From: Metaclostridioides mangenotii
GTDB lineage: Bacteria > Bacillota > Clostridia > Peptostreptococcales > Peptostreptococcaceae
Length of the DNA: 64,000 nucleotides
NCBI RefSeq assembly: GCF_017873185.1
Contig: NZ_JAGGJX010000002.1
Location: 372,001 to 436,000 of the forward strand
Reading direction: 5' to 3'
This document shows, piece after piece, positions 1-7,747 of the stretch (its first letter is position 1; each line of letters begins with the position of its first letter). The translations under genes and the position numbers were made by a program. The notes under the pieces are model-generated. The model was not told where the DNA came from and made no database searches. It saw nothing but the letters and a program-made list of their open reading frames with translations.

Positions 1-87
1 AAACACAAAACATTTGGAAAAAGGAGAATAGAAATTGGCAAATGTGTGGTATACCAGTAAATTTTTAATCAATAAGATTCGCCTGAA

Positions 88-140
88 AATATAAAGGGCT
101 ATCTCAAAAATTATTTTTGAGACAGCCCTTTATATTTTTT
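88..140. terminator. Rho-independent terminator ending the agr operon
   Basis: Arms at 88-110 and 114-136 form a 23-bp stem with one mismatch and a 3-nt loop, flanked by A/T runs on both sides. It lies just beyond the agrD stop codon on the minus strand and could also stop transcription entering from the left on the plus strand. Positions 1-87 hold no gene I recognise; a 19-codon TTG frame after AAGGAG near 21-26 is too short to call. Confidence 0.85.
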
Positions 141-151
141 TACTCACTTTT

Positions 152-304
152 TTACTCACTTTTTTTCTTAAATTGATTTAAATTTTTTGGTAGTTTTGGT
201 TGGTGAGATAATACTGCAGAAGTAGAGTTAGCTGATAATTTAAGAGTACTCATTGCCAAAGAACCAACCCCCTCTAATAATGTTGACATTACATCTTTTT
301 TCAT
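152..304 (-). CDS. agrD: AgrD-like autoinducing peptide precursor (50 aa)
   Basis: The 50-codon frame starts with an ATG overlapping the agrB stop codon (TTATGA), a coupling typical of agr operons. It has AgrD architecture: an amphipathic N-terminus (residues 1-24), a short signal core NSTSAVLS (residues 26-33), then a proline-containing recognition segment (HQPKLPKNL) and a charged Lys-rich tail. AgrD is processed by AgrB into a cyclic peptide that activates AgrC. Lined up with the S. aureus type I signal YSTCDFIM, the ring cysteine is Ser29 here, so the predicted product is a five-residue lactone rather than a thiolactone. The call rests on position and architecture; exact cleavage sites are inferred. 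No cysteine occurs anywhere in the peptide. Confidence 0.8.
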   Translation of the reverse strand: MKKDVMSTLLEGVGSLAMSTLKLSANSTSAVLSHQPKLPKNLNQFKKKSE

Positions 305-888
305 AAGTTAGTCACTCCTTTCTTGATTAGACCTAAAATTAACATTATAAAAATCCATACTATAACAGACGATAAGTACATTGCATACTCATATGTTAGT
401 ACGAAATTAATACCTATTACTGAAATTATTAATAAAAAACTACACAAATACATTACTATTTTTTTATATTTTTTTATTTCTTCACTGCTTAAAGGATTAT
501 GTCTATGCTCTTGTGGAGCAAGAAAGCATATTCCAATAAAACTTATAAAAGCTAGTACTATAACAGCTGTAGTTGACTTCATACTAATTAACTTATTCAT
601 CAAATATATATTAGTTATATATATTGTAACGAAAAATAGCAAACATCTTTTATAATTTTCAGCATGGAATCCACCAGAGAACTGTCTAATTGGGCAATAA
701 AATACTAAAAATAAAAGAGTCTCAGTAAATCTATTTAAAGCAAATCCTATTATTAATATAGTAGATAACTGCATGATTAAAGCAACTATTGTTTCAAAAG
801 CATACTGATAAAGCTCATAATCATCAGCATCAATTGTTTCTTTTTTAATTAAATATAAAGTAATTTTATTAGCATATGACTCAACCAT
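301..888 (-). CDS. agrB: AgrB-family peptide-processing membrane protease
   Basis: This 195-aa integral membrane protein matches the AgrB family, which cleaves the C-terminal tail of AgrD and helps cyclise and export the signal peptide. The signature stretch SGGFHAENYKRC carries the catalytic His75 and Cys82, equivalent to His77/Cys84 of S. aureus AgrB, so the enzyme should be active. Length is normal for the family (about 190-200 aa), with several hydrophobic segments (roughly 30-65 and 84-190). It sits between the receptor gene (23-bp gap) and agrD, with which it shares the overlapping stop/start. An intact AgrB next to an unusual AgrC suggests the signal is still made. Confidence 0.92.
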   Translation of the reverse strand: MVESYANKITLYLIKKETIDADDYELYQYAFETIVALIMQLSTILIIGFALNRFTETLLFLVFYCPIRQFSGGFHAENYKRCLLFFVTIYITNIYLMNKLISMKSTTAVIVLAFISFIGICFLAPQEHRHNPLSSEEIKKYKKIVMYLCSFLLIISVIGINFVLTYEYAMYLSSVIVWIFIMLILGLIKKGVTNL

Positions 889-911
889 TTTTCCATACCT
901 CTCTTATGTCA

Positions 912-2135
912 TTAATTTGTTTCAGGCTTAAAATCAGTACAATTTTTAACTAATGGTAGAAGTATTGTCTTAACCAACTCTTTTTCAGATGTTATAACAA
1001 CCTCACCACTGTACTTTTTAAGTGAAAGTTTAATGGAATTCATTCCTACATCTTCATAGAAATCTATTTCATTTGTATTTGTGTTGTTAACTAATTTAAG
1101 ATGATCAATAGTATTAACGCATTTAATAACAAAAAAATTATTAACAACTTTTCCCGAAATTTTAATTTTCTTATGTACACTTTTACCTTTTACTTTGTTA
1201 CAGAATTCTATTGAATGTTCTACCATATTAGAAAATATATTACATATATCAGATGTTTCGATAAAATCGCATATTGAGAAATCAATATTTACAATAAGTT
1301 TTATATTGCTATTATCGCAAATTGATTTTTTCTCAGTAAGAATTATATCCAAAATATCATTTTGAGTATCATACAAAGTTTTTATACCTAACTGTGCTTT
1401 TTGTAAGCCTACATAATATTTTTGTTGAAATCCAATTTTTACTTTCATTAACTTGTTCACATGTCTTAGCTCATTTGCTTTCACTATCTTAGAAATTATG
1501 AAAATTATAGATATATTTGAAATTAGCAAAATTATAGATATAATTAATATCATTATTCTAATATTATAGTTAACTGTCACTGATTCATCAAATAAAAAAT
1601 ATATAATCACACCAACTACTAATAAATTGGTTAAAATAGGAATAGATACAAAAAAATATTCTTTTTTACTTATTTCAAAAGATAATTTAATACCTTTTAC
1701 TATAGGTATAATTAATAATAATATTGATTTGGTTAAAATAATAAATTCTAATCTGTATGCGTTGTATTCTAATAATAGATTCATATTATCAATTGAATTC
1801 AATATAACAACTATACTACTGCCCATTAAATCAATACCTGTTATCATTAACCAGAAAATAACACTAACAACTAGACTCTTACCTATAGAAGTTTCATAAT
1901 TAAATTTGTATAGTGCAAAGGTCATAAAAATAAGTATTATTATCTTAAAGTCCGACATAAAATTGTTTGATGTCATATAAACAGATATGAAAATGGCACC
2001 AGCTACAGACAGATTCACTATCTTTTTACTTTTTATTAGATTACTAATATTATCTAAGATAAATCTAAAGACTGAAAACTCTATAATTGTAGTAATTACC
2101 AAAAGAGTTGACCAATAAATACTTGATTCTAACAT
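912..2135 (-). CDS. AgrC-like membrane receptor with degenerate kinase core
   Basis: The 407-aa protein has an N-terminal membrane domain of about six hydrophobic segments (residues 1-217) and a C-terminal GHKL/HATPase_c_5 ATPase-like domain, the layout of AgrC receptors. The kinase part looks defective. The coiled-coil after the last membrane helix (about 219-255) runs straight into the ATPase domain (ILDIIL at 261-266) without the usual H-box histidine (HDxxNH) and its following helix. The N-box reads NMVEHSIE (303-310), with His where Asn is expected, and the G-box region (about 361-370) has lost the first glycine. No agrA-type LytTR regulator lies in the window. It may bind the signal without canonical autophosphorylation. 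Its start overlaps the stop codon of a short upstream frame. Confidence 0.82.
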   Translation of the reverse strand: MLESSIYWSTLLVITTIIEFSVFRFILDNISNLIKSKKIVNLSVAGAIFISVYMTSNNFMSDFKIIILIFMTFALYKFNYETSIGKSLVVSVIFWLMITGIDLMGSSIVVILNSIDNMNLLLEYNAYRLEFIILTKSILLLIIPIVKGIKLSFEISKKEYFFVSIPILTNLLVVGVIIYFLFDESVTVNYNIRIMILIISIILLISNISIIFIISKIVKANELRHVNKLMKVKIGFQQKYYVGLQKAQLGIKTLYDTQNDILDIILTEKKSICDNSNIKLIVNIDFSICDFIETSDICNIFSNMVEHSIEFCNKVKGKSVHKKIKISGKVVNNFFVIKCVNTIDHLKLVNNTNTNEIDFYEDVGMNSIKLSLKKYSGEVVITSEKELVKTILLPLVKNCTDFKPETN

Positions 2136-2191
2136 AGTAGATCATCCACTATTAAATTCTGAATAAAATATGAAAAAAGTCTTTTGGACAT
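2129..2191 (-). CDS. Possible 20-aa leader ORF coupled to the AgrC-like gene
   Basis: A 20-codon frame (MSKRLFSYFIQNLIVDDLLC) starts a few bases after a very strong G-rich ribosome site (revcomp of about 2197-2211). It ends at a TAG overlapping the receptor start codon, so translation of the receptor may depend on re-initiation. The receptor itself has only a weak site. The peptide is basic and hydrophobic at its start and has one terminal Cys; I recognise no family. It could simply be a translational coupling device. Confidence 0.45.
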   Translation of the reverse strand: MSKRLFSYFIQNLIVDDLLC

Positions 2192-2613
2192 ACTTAATCC
2201 CCCCTGACCTCCGTGATATTATTTTATAAGTAATTTAAATAAGGCTAATTGTAAACCAATGTTAGTTTTAACTACATGATATTATTTGTAAATGCTTTAA
2301 TATATATTATTCTACAAAGAATCTAAAATTCCTTTACTAATTATCATAATATGTTATATATAGTGAGAAATTATGGACTCTGTATTAATATATAAAAATT
2401 GAGGGCTCACTCCCTCGAATAACTTTACTGTCATTAACTATATCTTTCAAGGGGCATAATATTGATTCTGGAAAAATAGTAGCTTATTTAAAAGAAAATT
2501 TAATATTTGAAAAGGTGGAATAACACTAAGTACACAAAAAACTATTTGACAAATGACAGAACAAAAGATAATATAGATATATTAAGTCTTTTATTGGAGG
2601 TGATTTATACATT
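2136..2613. other. Intergenic region between agr operon and rrf2
   Basis: Besides the leader frame (2129-2191) and the Rrf2 promoter, this AT-rich stretch has a small GAGGG/CCCTC hairpin near 2401-2417. An open frame without a start codon runs from about 2390 to 2523 on the plus strand and ends in EKVE and a stop; it reads like a decayed coding fragment, but I cannot name it. Confidence 0.4.
2546..2574 (+). promoter_or_regulatory. Sigma-A-type promoter of the Rrf2 gene
   Basis: TTGACA at 2546-2551 and TAATAT at 2569-2574, separated by 17 bp, match the vegetative consensus almost perfectly and lie about 40 bp upstream of the rrf2 start codon. Confidence 0.8.
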
Positions 2614-3015
2614 ATGAAGTATTCAAAAGCTACAAATTATGCCCTTCACACCATACTTTTTCTTGCAATGGATACACCCAATAAACTTGTCGGTGTACAG
2701 GAGTTGGCAGAAAAACAAAAAGTTTCTCCGACGTATTTGTCTAAAATATTGACTAAGTTAGTTAAGGAAGGAATGATTAATTCTTCTTCAGGTGTTAACG
2801 GAGGTTATTCCCTTAGTCAAAATTGGGAAGATATTTCATTCTTGGACATCATACATGCTATTGAAGGTAAAACATCTTTATTTGATTGCTGTTTAGATTC
2901 TTATTCAGAATGTGTTATAAAAAAAGTAATGCTTTCGGCAGAGGAAAAAATGGAGGAGGAGTTAAAGAATCAAAAAATATCAGATATTGTTAAGAGAATA
3001 CCTGTGGATTTATAA
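2614..3015 (+). CDS. Rrf2-family transcriptional regulator
   Basis: This 133-aa protein is a typical Rrf2 winged-helix repressor: it opens MKYSKATNYALHTILFLA, carries the recognition helix region KQKVSPTYLSKILTKL, and a wing with GVNGGYSL. The C-terminal cluster FDCCLDSYSEC gives three cysteines in the region where Fe-S Rrf2 proteins (IscR/NsrR type) hold ligands, though the spacing (adjacent Cys pair, then one six residues later) is not classical. It is monocistronic, behind a strong promoter, with a terminator overlapping its stop codon. The next gene is a transporter on the same strand, but with its own upstream region. Redox, nitrosative or metal sensing is plausible; the ligand is not evident. 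Confidence 0.9.
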   Translation: MKYSKATNYALHTILFLAMDTPNKLVGVQELAEKQKVSPTYLSKILTKLVKEGMINSSSGVNGGYSLSQNWEDISFLDIIHAIEGKTSLFDCCLDSYSECVIKKVMLSAEEKMEEELKNQKISDIVKRIPVDL

Positions 3016-3029
3016 TCCACTCTTTTTTT
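3004..3029 (+). terminator. Terminator overlapping the rrf2 stop codon
   Basis: GTGGATT (3004-3010) and AATCCAC (3014-3020) pair around the TAA stop (3013-3015), followed by a seven-T run. A second AT-rich hairpin follows at 3041-3064. Confidence 0.75.
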
Positions 3030-3277
3030 AAATGCATTACAGATATAAAGAGTCTTTTATATCTTTTAATTATAGTTTTAAATAGGCATGGATAAATAGC
3101 AAATTTAATTGAGTTAAATATCTTTCATCAATTCTAAATATAAAACTGTATTATAGAAAAAGTCTATTTATCTGTCTATACTTTGAACGGTAGAATTAAA
3201 AGACTGACATGATTGTTATTTTAGAAAATAATTTTAATCCTAATCATTAGAATTAAAAAGTAAATGGAGGTAAATTT

Positions 3278-4222
3278 ATGCAAATCATACTTTATTTAAT
3301 TATGGGTATAATTATCGGAATGTTTTTCCCCATTCAGGCATCTATAAGTGCTCGTTTGAGCTCTCACTCAAAAACACCTTTAACAGCTGCGTTCATCGCA
3401 TTTTCATTAGGATCGGTGATACTACTAATTATAAATTTAATAGTAGATCCAATAGGAATTAGTGTTGGGATTGACTTTTCATATCCATTGTATGTTTTTA
3501 TCGGTGGAGCAATAGCTGGTGTTGGCTTTAATGTTGCTAATATCATTCTATTTTCAAAACTTGGGGCTTCAGTTACAACAATAATAACTGTAACTGGCCA
3601 AATGATTGTGGGAATTCTAATCGATCACTTTGAGTGGTTTGGTGTACCAGCTAATCCTATTAGTATTACTAGATCAATCGGAGCTATCATTATGATTTTA
3701 GCTATTTCATTAGTTCAATCTAAAAAGAAAAAAGATTTAACTATGGAGTTAGAAGAAGAGAAAAAGAGTAGTAAAATTACTTGGGTAATTTTAGGTGTTT
3801 TGGCCGGTTTTTTACCACCATTACAAACAGCTATTAATGGAAAACTTCGTGTTGCTACTGGCTCTCTTTTAGGAGCTGCTTTTATTTCTTTTTTCGTTGG
3901 TGCAATTATCTTGCTTATTTTGATATTGATTACTCAACGTCGTTTAGAGTTTCCTATGTATGACGCTGAAAAAAAACGTATCCCTGTTTGGGTATATATA
4001 GGAGGTATATTTGGAATATTTATTGTAACAGGTAACATTATCTTATTGCCTGTACTTGGATCGGTTGCAACTACAATGATTTTTTTATTGGGGCAAATGA
4101 TTATGGCATTAGCAATTGATCAATTTGGAATGTTTAATTTACAAAAAAGAAAAATTGATAATAGAAGGATTGCCGCTATAGTATTGACGATTATTGGAAT
4201 AATATTTGTTAAATTCTTGTAA
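3278..4222 (+). CDS. DMT-superfamily transporter (YdcZ/DUF606 type, two repeats)
   Basis: This 314-aa inner-membrane protein has about ten hydrophobic segments arranged as two related halves. Residues 1-145 and 168-314 each contain the DUF606 pattern: an opening G-x-x-x-x-x-x-P-x-Q-(T/A) helix (PIQASISARL; PLQTAINGKL) and a later GQ(M)I segment (TGQMIVGILID; LGQMIMALAID). The halves are joined by a charged loop with KKKK and EEEKK runs (about 149-165). DUF606/YdcZ proteins belong to the drug/metabolite transporter superfamily; the substrate is unknown. The start follows a GGAGG site at 3266-3270. It appears monocistronic; the Rrf2 gene upstream could control it, but no shared operator was identified. 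Confidence 0.85.
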   Translation: MQIILYLIMGIIIGMFFPIQASISARLSSHSKTPLTAAFIAFSLGSVILLIINLIVDPIGISVGIDFSYPLYVFIGGAIAGVGFNVANIILFSKLGASVTTIITVTGQMIVGILIDHFEWFGVPANPISITRSIGAIIMILAISLVQSKKKKDLTMELEEEKKSSKITWVILGVLAGFLPPLQTAINGKLRVATGSLLGAAFISFFVGAIILLILILITQRRLEFPMYDAEKKRIPVWVYIGGIFGIFIVTGNIILLPVLGSVATTMIFLLGQMIMALAIDQFGMFNLQKRKIDNRRIAAIVLTIIGIIFVKFL

Positions 4223-4245
4223 TCTATAAGCCATCTACTCATGTA

Positions 4246-4446
4246 TCATTTAAAAATGATCCTGCAGGAAGAGTTTAATGTGAAATTATTACGAGATCCG
4301 CTACACCAAAGTAACAGGGTGTAGCTTCCATATCTTAAGATGGATTCACAGCCTAACTCGTATATAATTCTCATTTTCCACTTGCCGCTTATTATAGAGA
4401 TTGTATATTTAAAAGGTGTTTGTTTACTGCGACATAATGTATCCAT
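4246..4446 (-). pseudogene. Remnant of an HxlR-family regulator
   Basis: The first 40 or so codons from 4446 read as the N-terminal half of an HxlR winged-helix regulator: PFKYTISIISGKWKMRIIYEL followed by a segment ending ILRYG. This is the family signature (C-P-x-x-x-x-L-x-x-I-x-G-K-W-K-x-x-I-L-x-x-L). After ILRYG the frame loses all similarity and ends at 66 codons against about 110 normally, so the rest has been deleted or frameshifted. It is divergent from the broken Old Yellow Enzyme gene at 4577; HxlR regulators often sit divergently from such flavoenzymes, so regulator and target seem to have decayed together. Confidence 0.7.
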
Positions 4447-4576
4447 GCAATAACTCTCTACTTTTAGTAAGTAAGTATACTACTAAAATGTGCATACTTT
4501 CATTTTGCATTAATTATAATTAAAATAAGAGGGGAATACAAGTGTATGCATATTGCTTAATTGGGAGGTAGTAATA

Positions 4577-5589
4577 ATGAAAATATTAAATTCAATTAAG
4601 ATAAAAAATGTTGACTTTAAGAACAGAATAGTAATGTCTCCAATGGTTCCTTTTGGTTTGTTTCCATGCATAGATGGAGTTATGGGTGATGAATTGCTAC
4701 ATCACTATTTACAAAGGGCATCTAGTGGAATGGGTCTTATGATTTGCCAATCCCTTTCTGTAACTTCTAAGAAAATGTTAGATGGAGGTGCAGCAGTCTA
4801 TTCAAATGCGCATATAGTCTTTCTAAAAAAATTAGTAGAAGCATGTCACAGCAATGGAACGAAGTTTTTTGCACAACTTGCTTACCCCAGTATAGGTTAT
4901 CATAATGGGGATTCAATCGATCAATTAACAGAAGATGATATGGAAGAAATCAAAAATGAGTTTGTTAGGGCAGCAGAACTATGAAAACAGGCCGGTTGTG
5001 ACGGAATAGAATTACATGGTGCTCATGGCTTTTTCCTTAATATGGTGGTATCCCCTCTATCAAATAAACGGGGAGATCAATACGGTGGTGATATCAATGG
5101 AAGACTGCTACTGGTAAAAAAGATTGTCAAAGAAATCAAAGCATTTGCGAATGATGATTTTATTGTTTCCTACCGTATGGGCTGGAATGATGATTTAGAA
5201 CTTGACGTTCAAACGGCACAGGCATTGGAACTATTGGGATAGAACTGCTGCATATTTCCTCCGGTATACCCACTGATAGGAAGCCGAAAATCCCAAGTGA
5301 CTTTCTATACAATGAGATTGTGTATACAGGTATTCAGATAAAAAAACATGTACGCGTCCCAGTGACCGTTGTAAATAATATCAGAACATTGAACACGGGA
5401 AATGCATTACTTGAAAACAGTTTGTGTGATTTTGTGGCATATGGAAGGCCGTTTTTAGCTGATGCAGCATTCCTAATAAAGTCTTTGAAAAATTACGACT
5501 ATAAGTCCTGTTTTGAATGCAGAACCTGCCAGTGGTTTATAAGCGGAGAAAAGTGCCCTGCGCAAGTAAAAATGAAAACTGTCCTTTAG
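4577..5589 (+). pseudogene. Disrupted Old Yellow Enzyme-type NADH:flavin oxidoreductase
   Basis: The start at 4577 follows GGAGG (4564-4568). The reading frame matches the FMN-binding TIM-barrel family: NRIVMSPMV near the N-terminus, CDGIELHGAHGFFLN, then GDQYGGDINGR, and later SSGIPTDRKPKIP and VAYGRPFLAD. Two lesions break it: an in-frame TGA at 4982-4984, just before the KQAGCDGIELHGAHG stretch, and a frameshift near 5236-5243 (stop at 5240-5242; similarity continues in another frame from GIELLHISSG). The C-terminus has two Cys pairs (CFECRTCQW, EKCPA) unlike the usual iron-sulfur linker. About 337 codons would be expected if repaired, close to FMN-domain-only members. Non-functional unless the lesions are sequencing errors. 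Confidence 0.85.
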
Positions 5590-5622
5590 GACGATTGAAA
5601 CGAAATGGATGGAGGTAGAACT

Positions 5623-6141
5623 ATGGATTTTTTAGAATTAGCAAAAGAAAGATATTCTGTTCGAAAGTTTTGTGACAAAAAAGTAGAAAAGGAAAAATTG
5701 GATTTGATTTTGGAAGTAGGTAGAGTTGCTCCAACGGCTGTAAATTATCAGCCGCAGCGTATTCTTGTGCTAGATACTGAGGATGCTTTGAGTAAACTAA
5801 AAACCTGTACCACATACCACTTCCATGCACCTTTAGTTTTGTTGATTTGCTATGATAATACCGTCAGTTGGAAAAGGTCGTATGACAGTAAAGATATGGG
5901 AGAGGTAGACGTAAGCATTGTTGCTACTCACATGATGCTTGAAGTCACCAATTTAGGATTAGGCAGCACCTGGGTAGGACATTTTGATCCTCAGAAGATA
6001 AAGGAAGTTTTTGAGTTGCCTGAAAATATTATTCCAGTTGCTATTTTACCAATTGGCCATCCCGACGAAACGAGCGTTCCTCATCCATTACATGATAAAC
6101 GTTTCGATATAGGAGTAACAGTGTTCTATGATTCGTTTTAA
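5623..6141 (+). CDS. Nitroreductase-family FMN oxidoreductase
   Basis: I place the start at ATG 5623 because GGAGG at 5610-5614 sits seven bases upstream; the ATG at 5605 lies before that site. The 172-aa product has the nitroreductase fold markers: RYSVRKF at the N-terminus (FMN phosphate contact), PTAVNYQPQRILV, a central THMMLEVTNLGLGSTWVGHFD, and ILPIGHP near the C-terminus. These enzymes reduce nitroaromatics, quinones or flavins with NAD(P)H; the substrate cannot be read from sequence. It follows the broken Old Yellow Enzyme gene by 33 bp and was probably in the same transcript, a redox pair formerly controlled by the HxlR gene. Confidence 0.9.
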   Translation: MDFLELAKERYSVRKFCDKKVEKEKLDLILEVGRVAPTAVNYQPQRILVLDTEDALSKLKTCTTYHFHAPLVLLICYDNTVSWKRSYDSKDMGEVDVSIVATHMMLEVTNLGLGSTWVGHFDPQKIKEVFELPENIIPVAILPIGHPDETSVPHPLHDKRFDIGVTVFYDSF

Positions 6142-6296
6142 GGAGAAAAATATAAAGCTAGATAAATCGTCCATTACAAGATGGCCACGAGACAGGTGGC
6201 TGCTGATTGAAAGAAATATAATTCCTGCTATATTGGAGTAACAGCGCCTTATGTATGTGGACGATTTTGGATGTATAAGAAGCGCCATTAGTACAT

Positions 6297-6340
6297 AACA
6301 TCAAGTAGTTTCAAAAATGAAACTACTTGATGTTTTTATT
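6297..6340 (+). terminator. Terminator before the MarR gene
   Basis: ACATCAAGTAGTTTC and GAAACTACTTGATGT form a perfect 15-bp stem with a short AAAAAT loop, followed by TTTTA. The region 6142-6296 between the nitroreductase and this hairpin has no recognisable gene; a 37-codon frame from 6127 overlaps the nitroreductase end and looks like a relic. Confidence 0.8.
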
Positions 6341-6379
6341 TATTATTGATATAATAGTTTAATATTTGAAACTATTATA
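6327..6379 (+). promoter_or_regulatory. MarR gene promoter with overlapping palindromic operator
   Basis: A -35 TTGATG (6327-6332), 17-bp spacer and -10 TATAAT (6350-6355) precede the MarR gene. The -10 lies inside the left arm of an 11-bp perfect inverted repeat, TATAATAGTTT (6350-6360) and AAACTATTATA (6369-6379), an arrangement expected for autorepression by a MarR dimer. Confidence 0.75.
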
Positions 6380-6393
6380 TATGGAGGTGTTCT

Positions 6394-6813
6394 ATGAGAG
6401 AAGCATTTGAGCGATTCATGCGGGCAGTAGATATGGATCAATATAACGAGATGAAAAACAGCGACTGGGGTAAAGAAACCAGTTATATCAATATTCTACA
6501 TTTGTTTGTCATCGGACACAGCGAAAGAACGACGGTTAGTGAACTGGCAGAAAAATTAGGGCTTTCCCGTTCTGCCGTAACCCAAAAGGTAAACGAGTTG
6601 GAAGAGTTGGGGCTTATTCAAAAAGTGCAGTCTACACAAGACAAGCGGTTCTTTTACATTTCTTTATCCGATAAGGTAAAGATGAGCAGCCATAGTACAA
6701 AAACTCACTCTATATTGGATGAAGTGGAAAAGGCGTTTTCCGAAGATAAAAAAGCTGTTTTCAAGGAAATACTAAATTTCATGGCAACCTATGTAAATGG
6801 AGGTGAAGAATAA
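6394..6813 (+). CDS. MarR-family transcriptional regulator
   Basis: This 139-aa protein is a winged-helix MarR regulator: helix-turn-helix TVSELAEKLGLSRSAVTQKVNELEELGLI (residues 50-78) and the wing STQDKRFFYISLSDK. The N-terminal and C-terminal helices fit the usual dimerisation region. It has a strong promoter whose -10 is embedded in a perfect inverted repeat, so autoregulation is likely. The adjacent downstream gene (93 bp away) encodes a RibD/DHFR-like reductase and may be part of the same regulon. The GC content of this stretch is a little higher than that of its neighbours, hinting at acquisition. Effector unknown. Confidence 0.9.
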   Translation: MREAFERFMRAVDMDQYNEMKNSDWGKETSYINILHLFVIGHSERTTVSELAEKLGLSRSAVTQKVNELEELGLIQKVQSTQDKRFFYISLSDKVKMSSHSTKTHSILDEVEKAFSEDKKAVFKEILNFMATYVNGGEE

Positions 6814-6905
6814 GCCTTGCAAGATGTAACGCCTCAGCAGATTGCTGAAAACTGAAACAGTTTAACCGAAAAGTACTTGATAGAGTTTATAAAGGAGAAG
6901 TTACA

Positions 6906-7427
6906 GTGAGTGGAAAAATTATTATGAACTTAGCTATCAGCATAGATGGATATATTGCTGATGAAAATGGCGGCTTTGACTGGATTGTGGGACAAGGCGA
7001 TACCGCTATTGATACAAATGAAAGAAGTGAGTTTGAAGAGTTCCTTTCGGGTATTGATATCGTTGTTATGGGCAAAAACTGCTATGATCAGGGCTTTGCC
7101 AAAGATTACCCAACAAAAACGGTTTATGTAGCTACCAGTGAAAAGAAAGAAGATGAGGGTGATATTCGTTTTATCTGTGACGATATTGTTAGTAAATTTA
7201 AAAAAGAAAAAAACAGCGGTAAAAATATATTTCTGTTTGGTGGGGGCGGTCTGATAGATCACTTTGTCAAGACCAATGTTATTGACGAATATATTGTGGG
7301 AATAATTCCAACGATACTTGGAAAAGGCCGTCCGCTGTTTTTAGGAAACAACCCGACAATACAACTTCATCTTGATAAATACACCGTTAGTGATGGAATT
7401 GCTGTATTTCATTATTCAAAAAGATAA
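6906..7427 (+). CDS. RibD C-terminal/dihydrofolate reductase-like protein
   Basis: This 173-aa protein matches the DHFR-like family (RibD_C, YyaP/YqjY group): it opens IIMNLAISIDGYIAD, has VVMGKNCYDQ (NADPH-loop MGRxTY equivalent), a GGGGLIDHF phosphate-binding segment and the IPTILGKGRPLF motif common in these stand-alone reductases. The start is GTG 6906 with AAGGAG at 6892-6897. Members are small NADPH reductases of mostly unknown substrate and are often carried in accessory regions next to MarR-type regulators, as here. True folate function is unlikely because the canonical DHFR substrate residues are not obvious. Confidence 0.88.
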   Translation: MSGKIIMNLAISIDGYIADENGGFDWIVGQGDTAIDTNERSEFEEFLSGIDIVVMGKNCYDQGFAKDYPTKTVYVATSEKKEDEGDIRFICDDIVSKFKKEKNSGKNIFLFGGGGLIDHFVKTNVIDEYIVGIIPTILGKGRPLFLGNNPTIQLHLDKYTVSDGIAVFHYSKR

Positions 7428-7436
7428 AACAAATAG

Positions 7437-7470
7437 GCGTGTTGATAGTTAATCAACACGCTTAAAGACA
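7437..7470 (+). terminator. Terminator after the RibD/DHFR-like gene
   Basis: GCGTGTTGAT (7438-7446 region) and ATCAACACGC (to 7461) form a nine- to ten-pair stem ten bases after the stop codon. The T-run is poor, so efficiency is uncertain. Confidence 0.6.
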
Positions 7471-7561
7471 ATTCTGTGAGCTACCTGCAATTAAAACTAT
7501 CATTCTTCTAATCCTCCTAAATATTTAATATGTTAATTATAGCAAACTACTCTTTTTAAAA

Positions 7562-7747
7562 AAAAGATATATAGTAAGCCCTTAAAATCCATTTATTAGA
7601 TATTAAGGGCTTTAATTTTATCATAAGTACTTAACTGTTTCCCGTTATTTACCAATATTATAACATGCCTGACTCATGGGCTACAATTTCTTAATAAAAA
7701 GCATGTATATATTATATAGTAATAGTCTAGTGCCATAATGTTGTTTA
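7562..7747. repeat. Dispersed direct repeat, copy A (about 186 bp)
   Basis: This block reappears nearly unchanged at 12981-13162, and its first 50 or so bases again at 7933-7986. It begins with AAAAGATATATAGTAAG and contains an AGCCCTTAA/TTAAGGGCT hairpin (stem arms near 7577-7585 and 7604-7612). Differences from the far copy are a few substitutions and one short indel. No open frame is conserved. Copies A and C bracket the two-component/ABC module at 8740-12762. Confidence 0.85.

Noticed and set aside
323-655. A 110-aa plus-strand frame over agrB
   Set aside because: It is antisense to the conserved AgrB frame, with no ribosome site and no family similarity.
4982-4984. The in-frame TGA in the Old Yellow Enzyme gene as a selenocysteine codon
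   Set aside because: The family has no Cys or Sec at this position, no selenocysteine-insertion hairpin was evident and a second independent frameshift follows.
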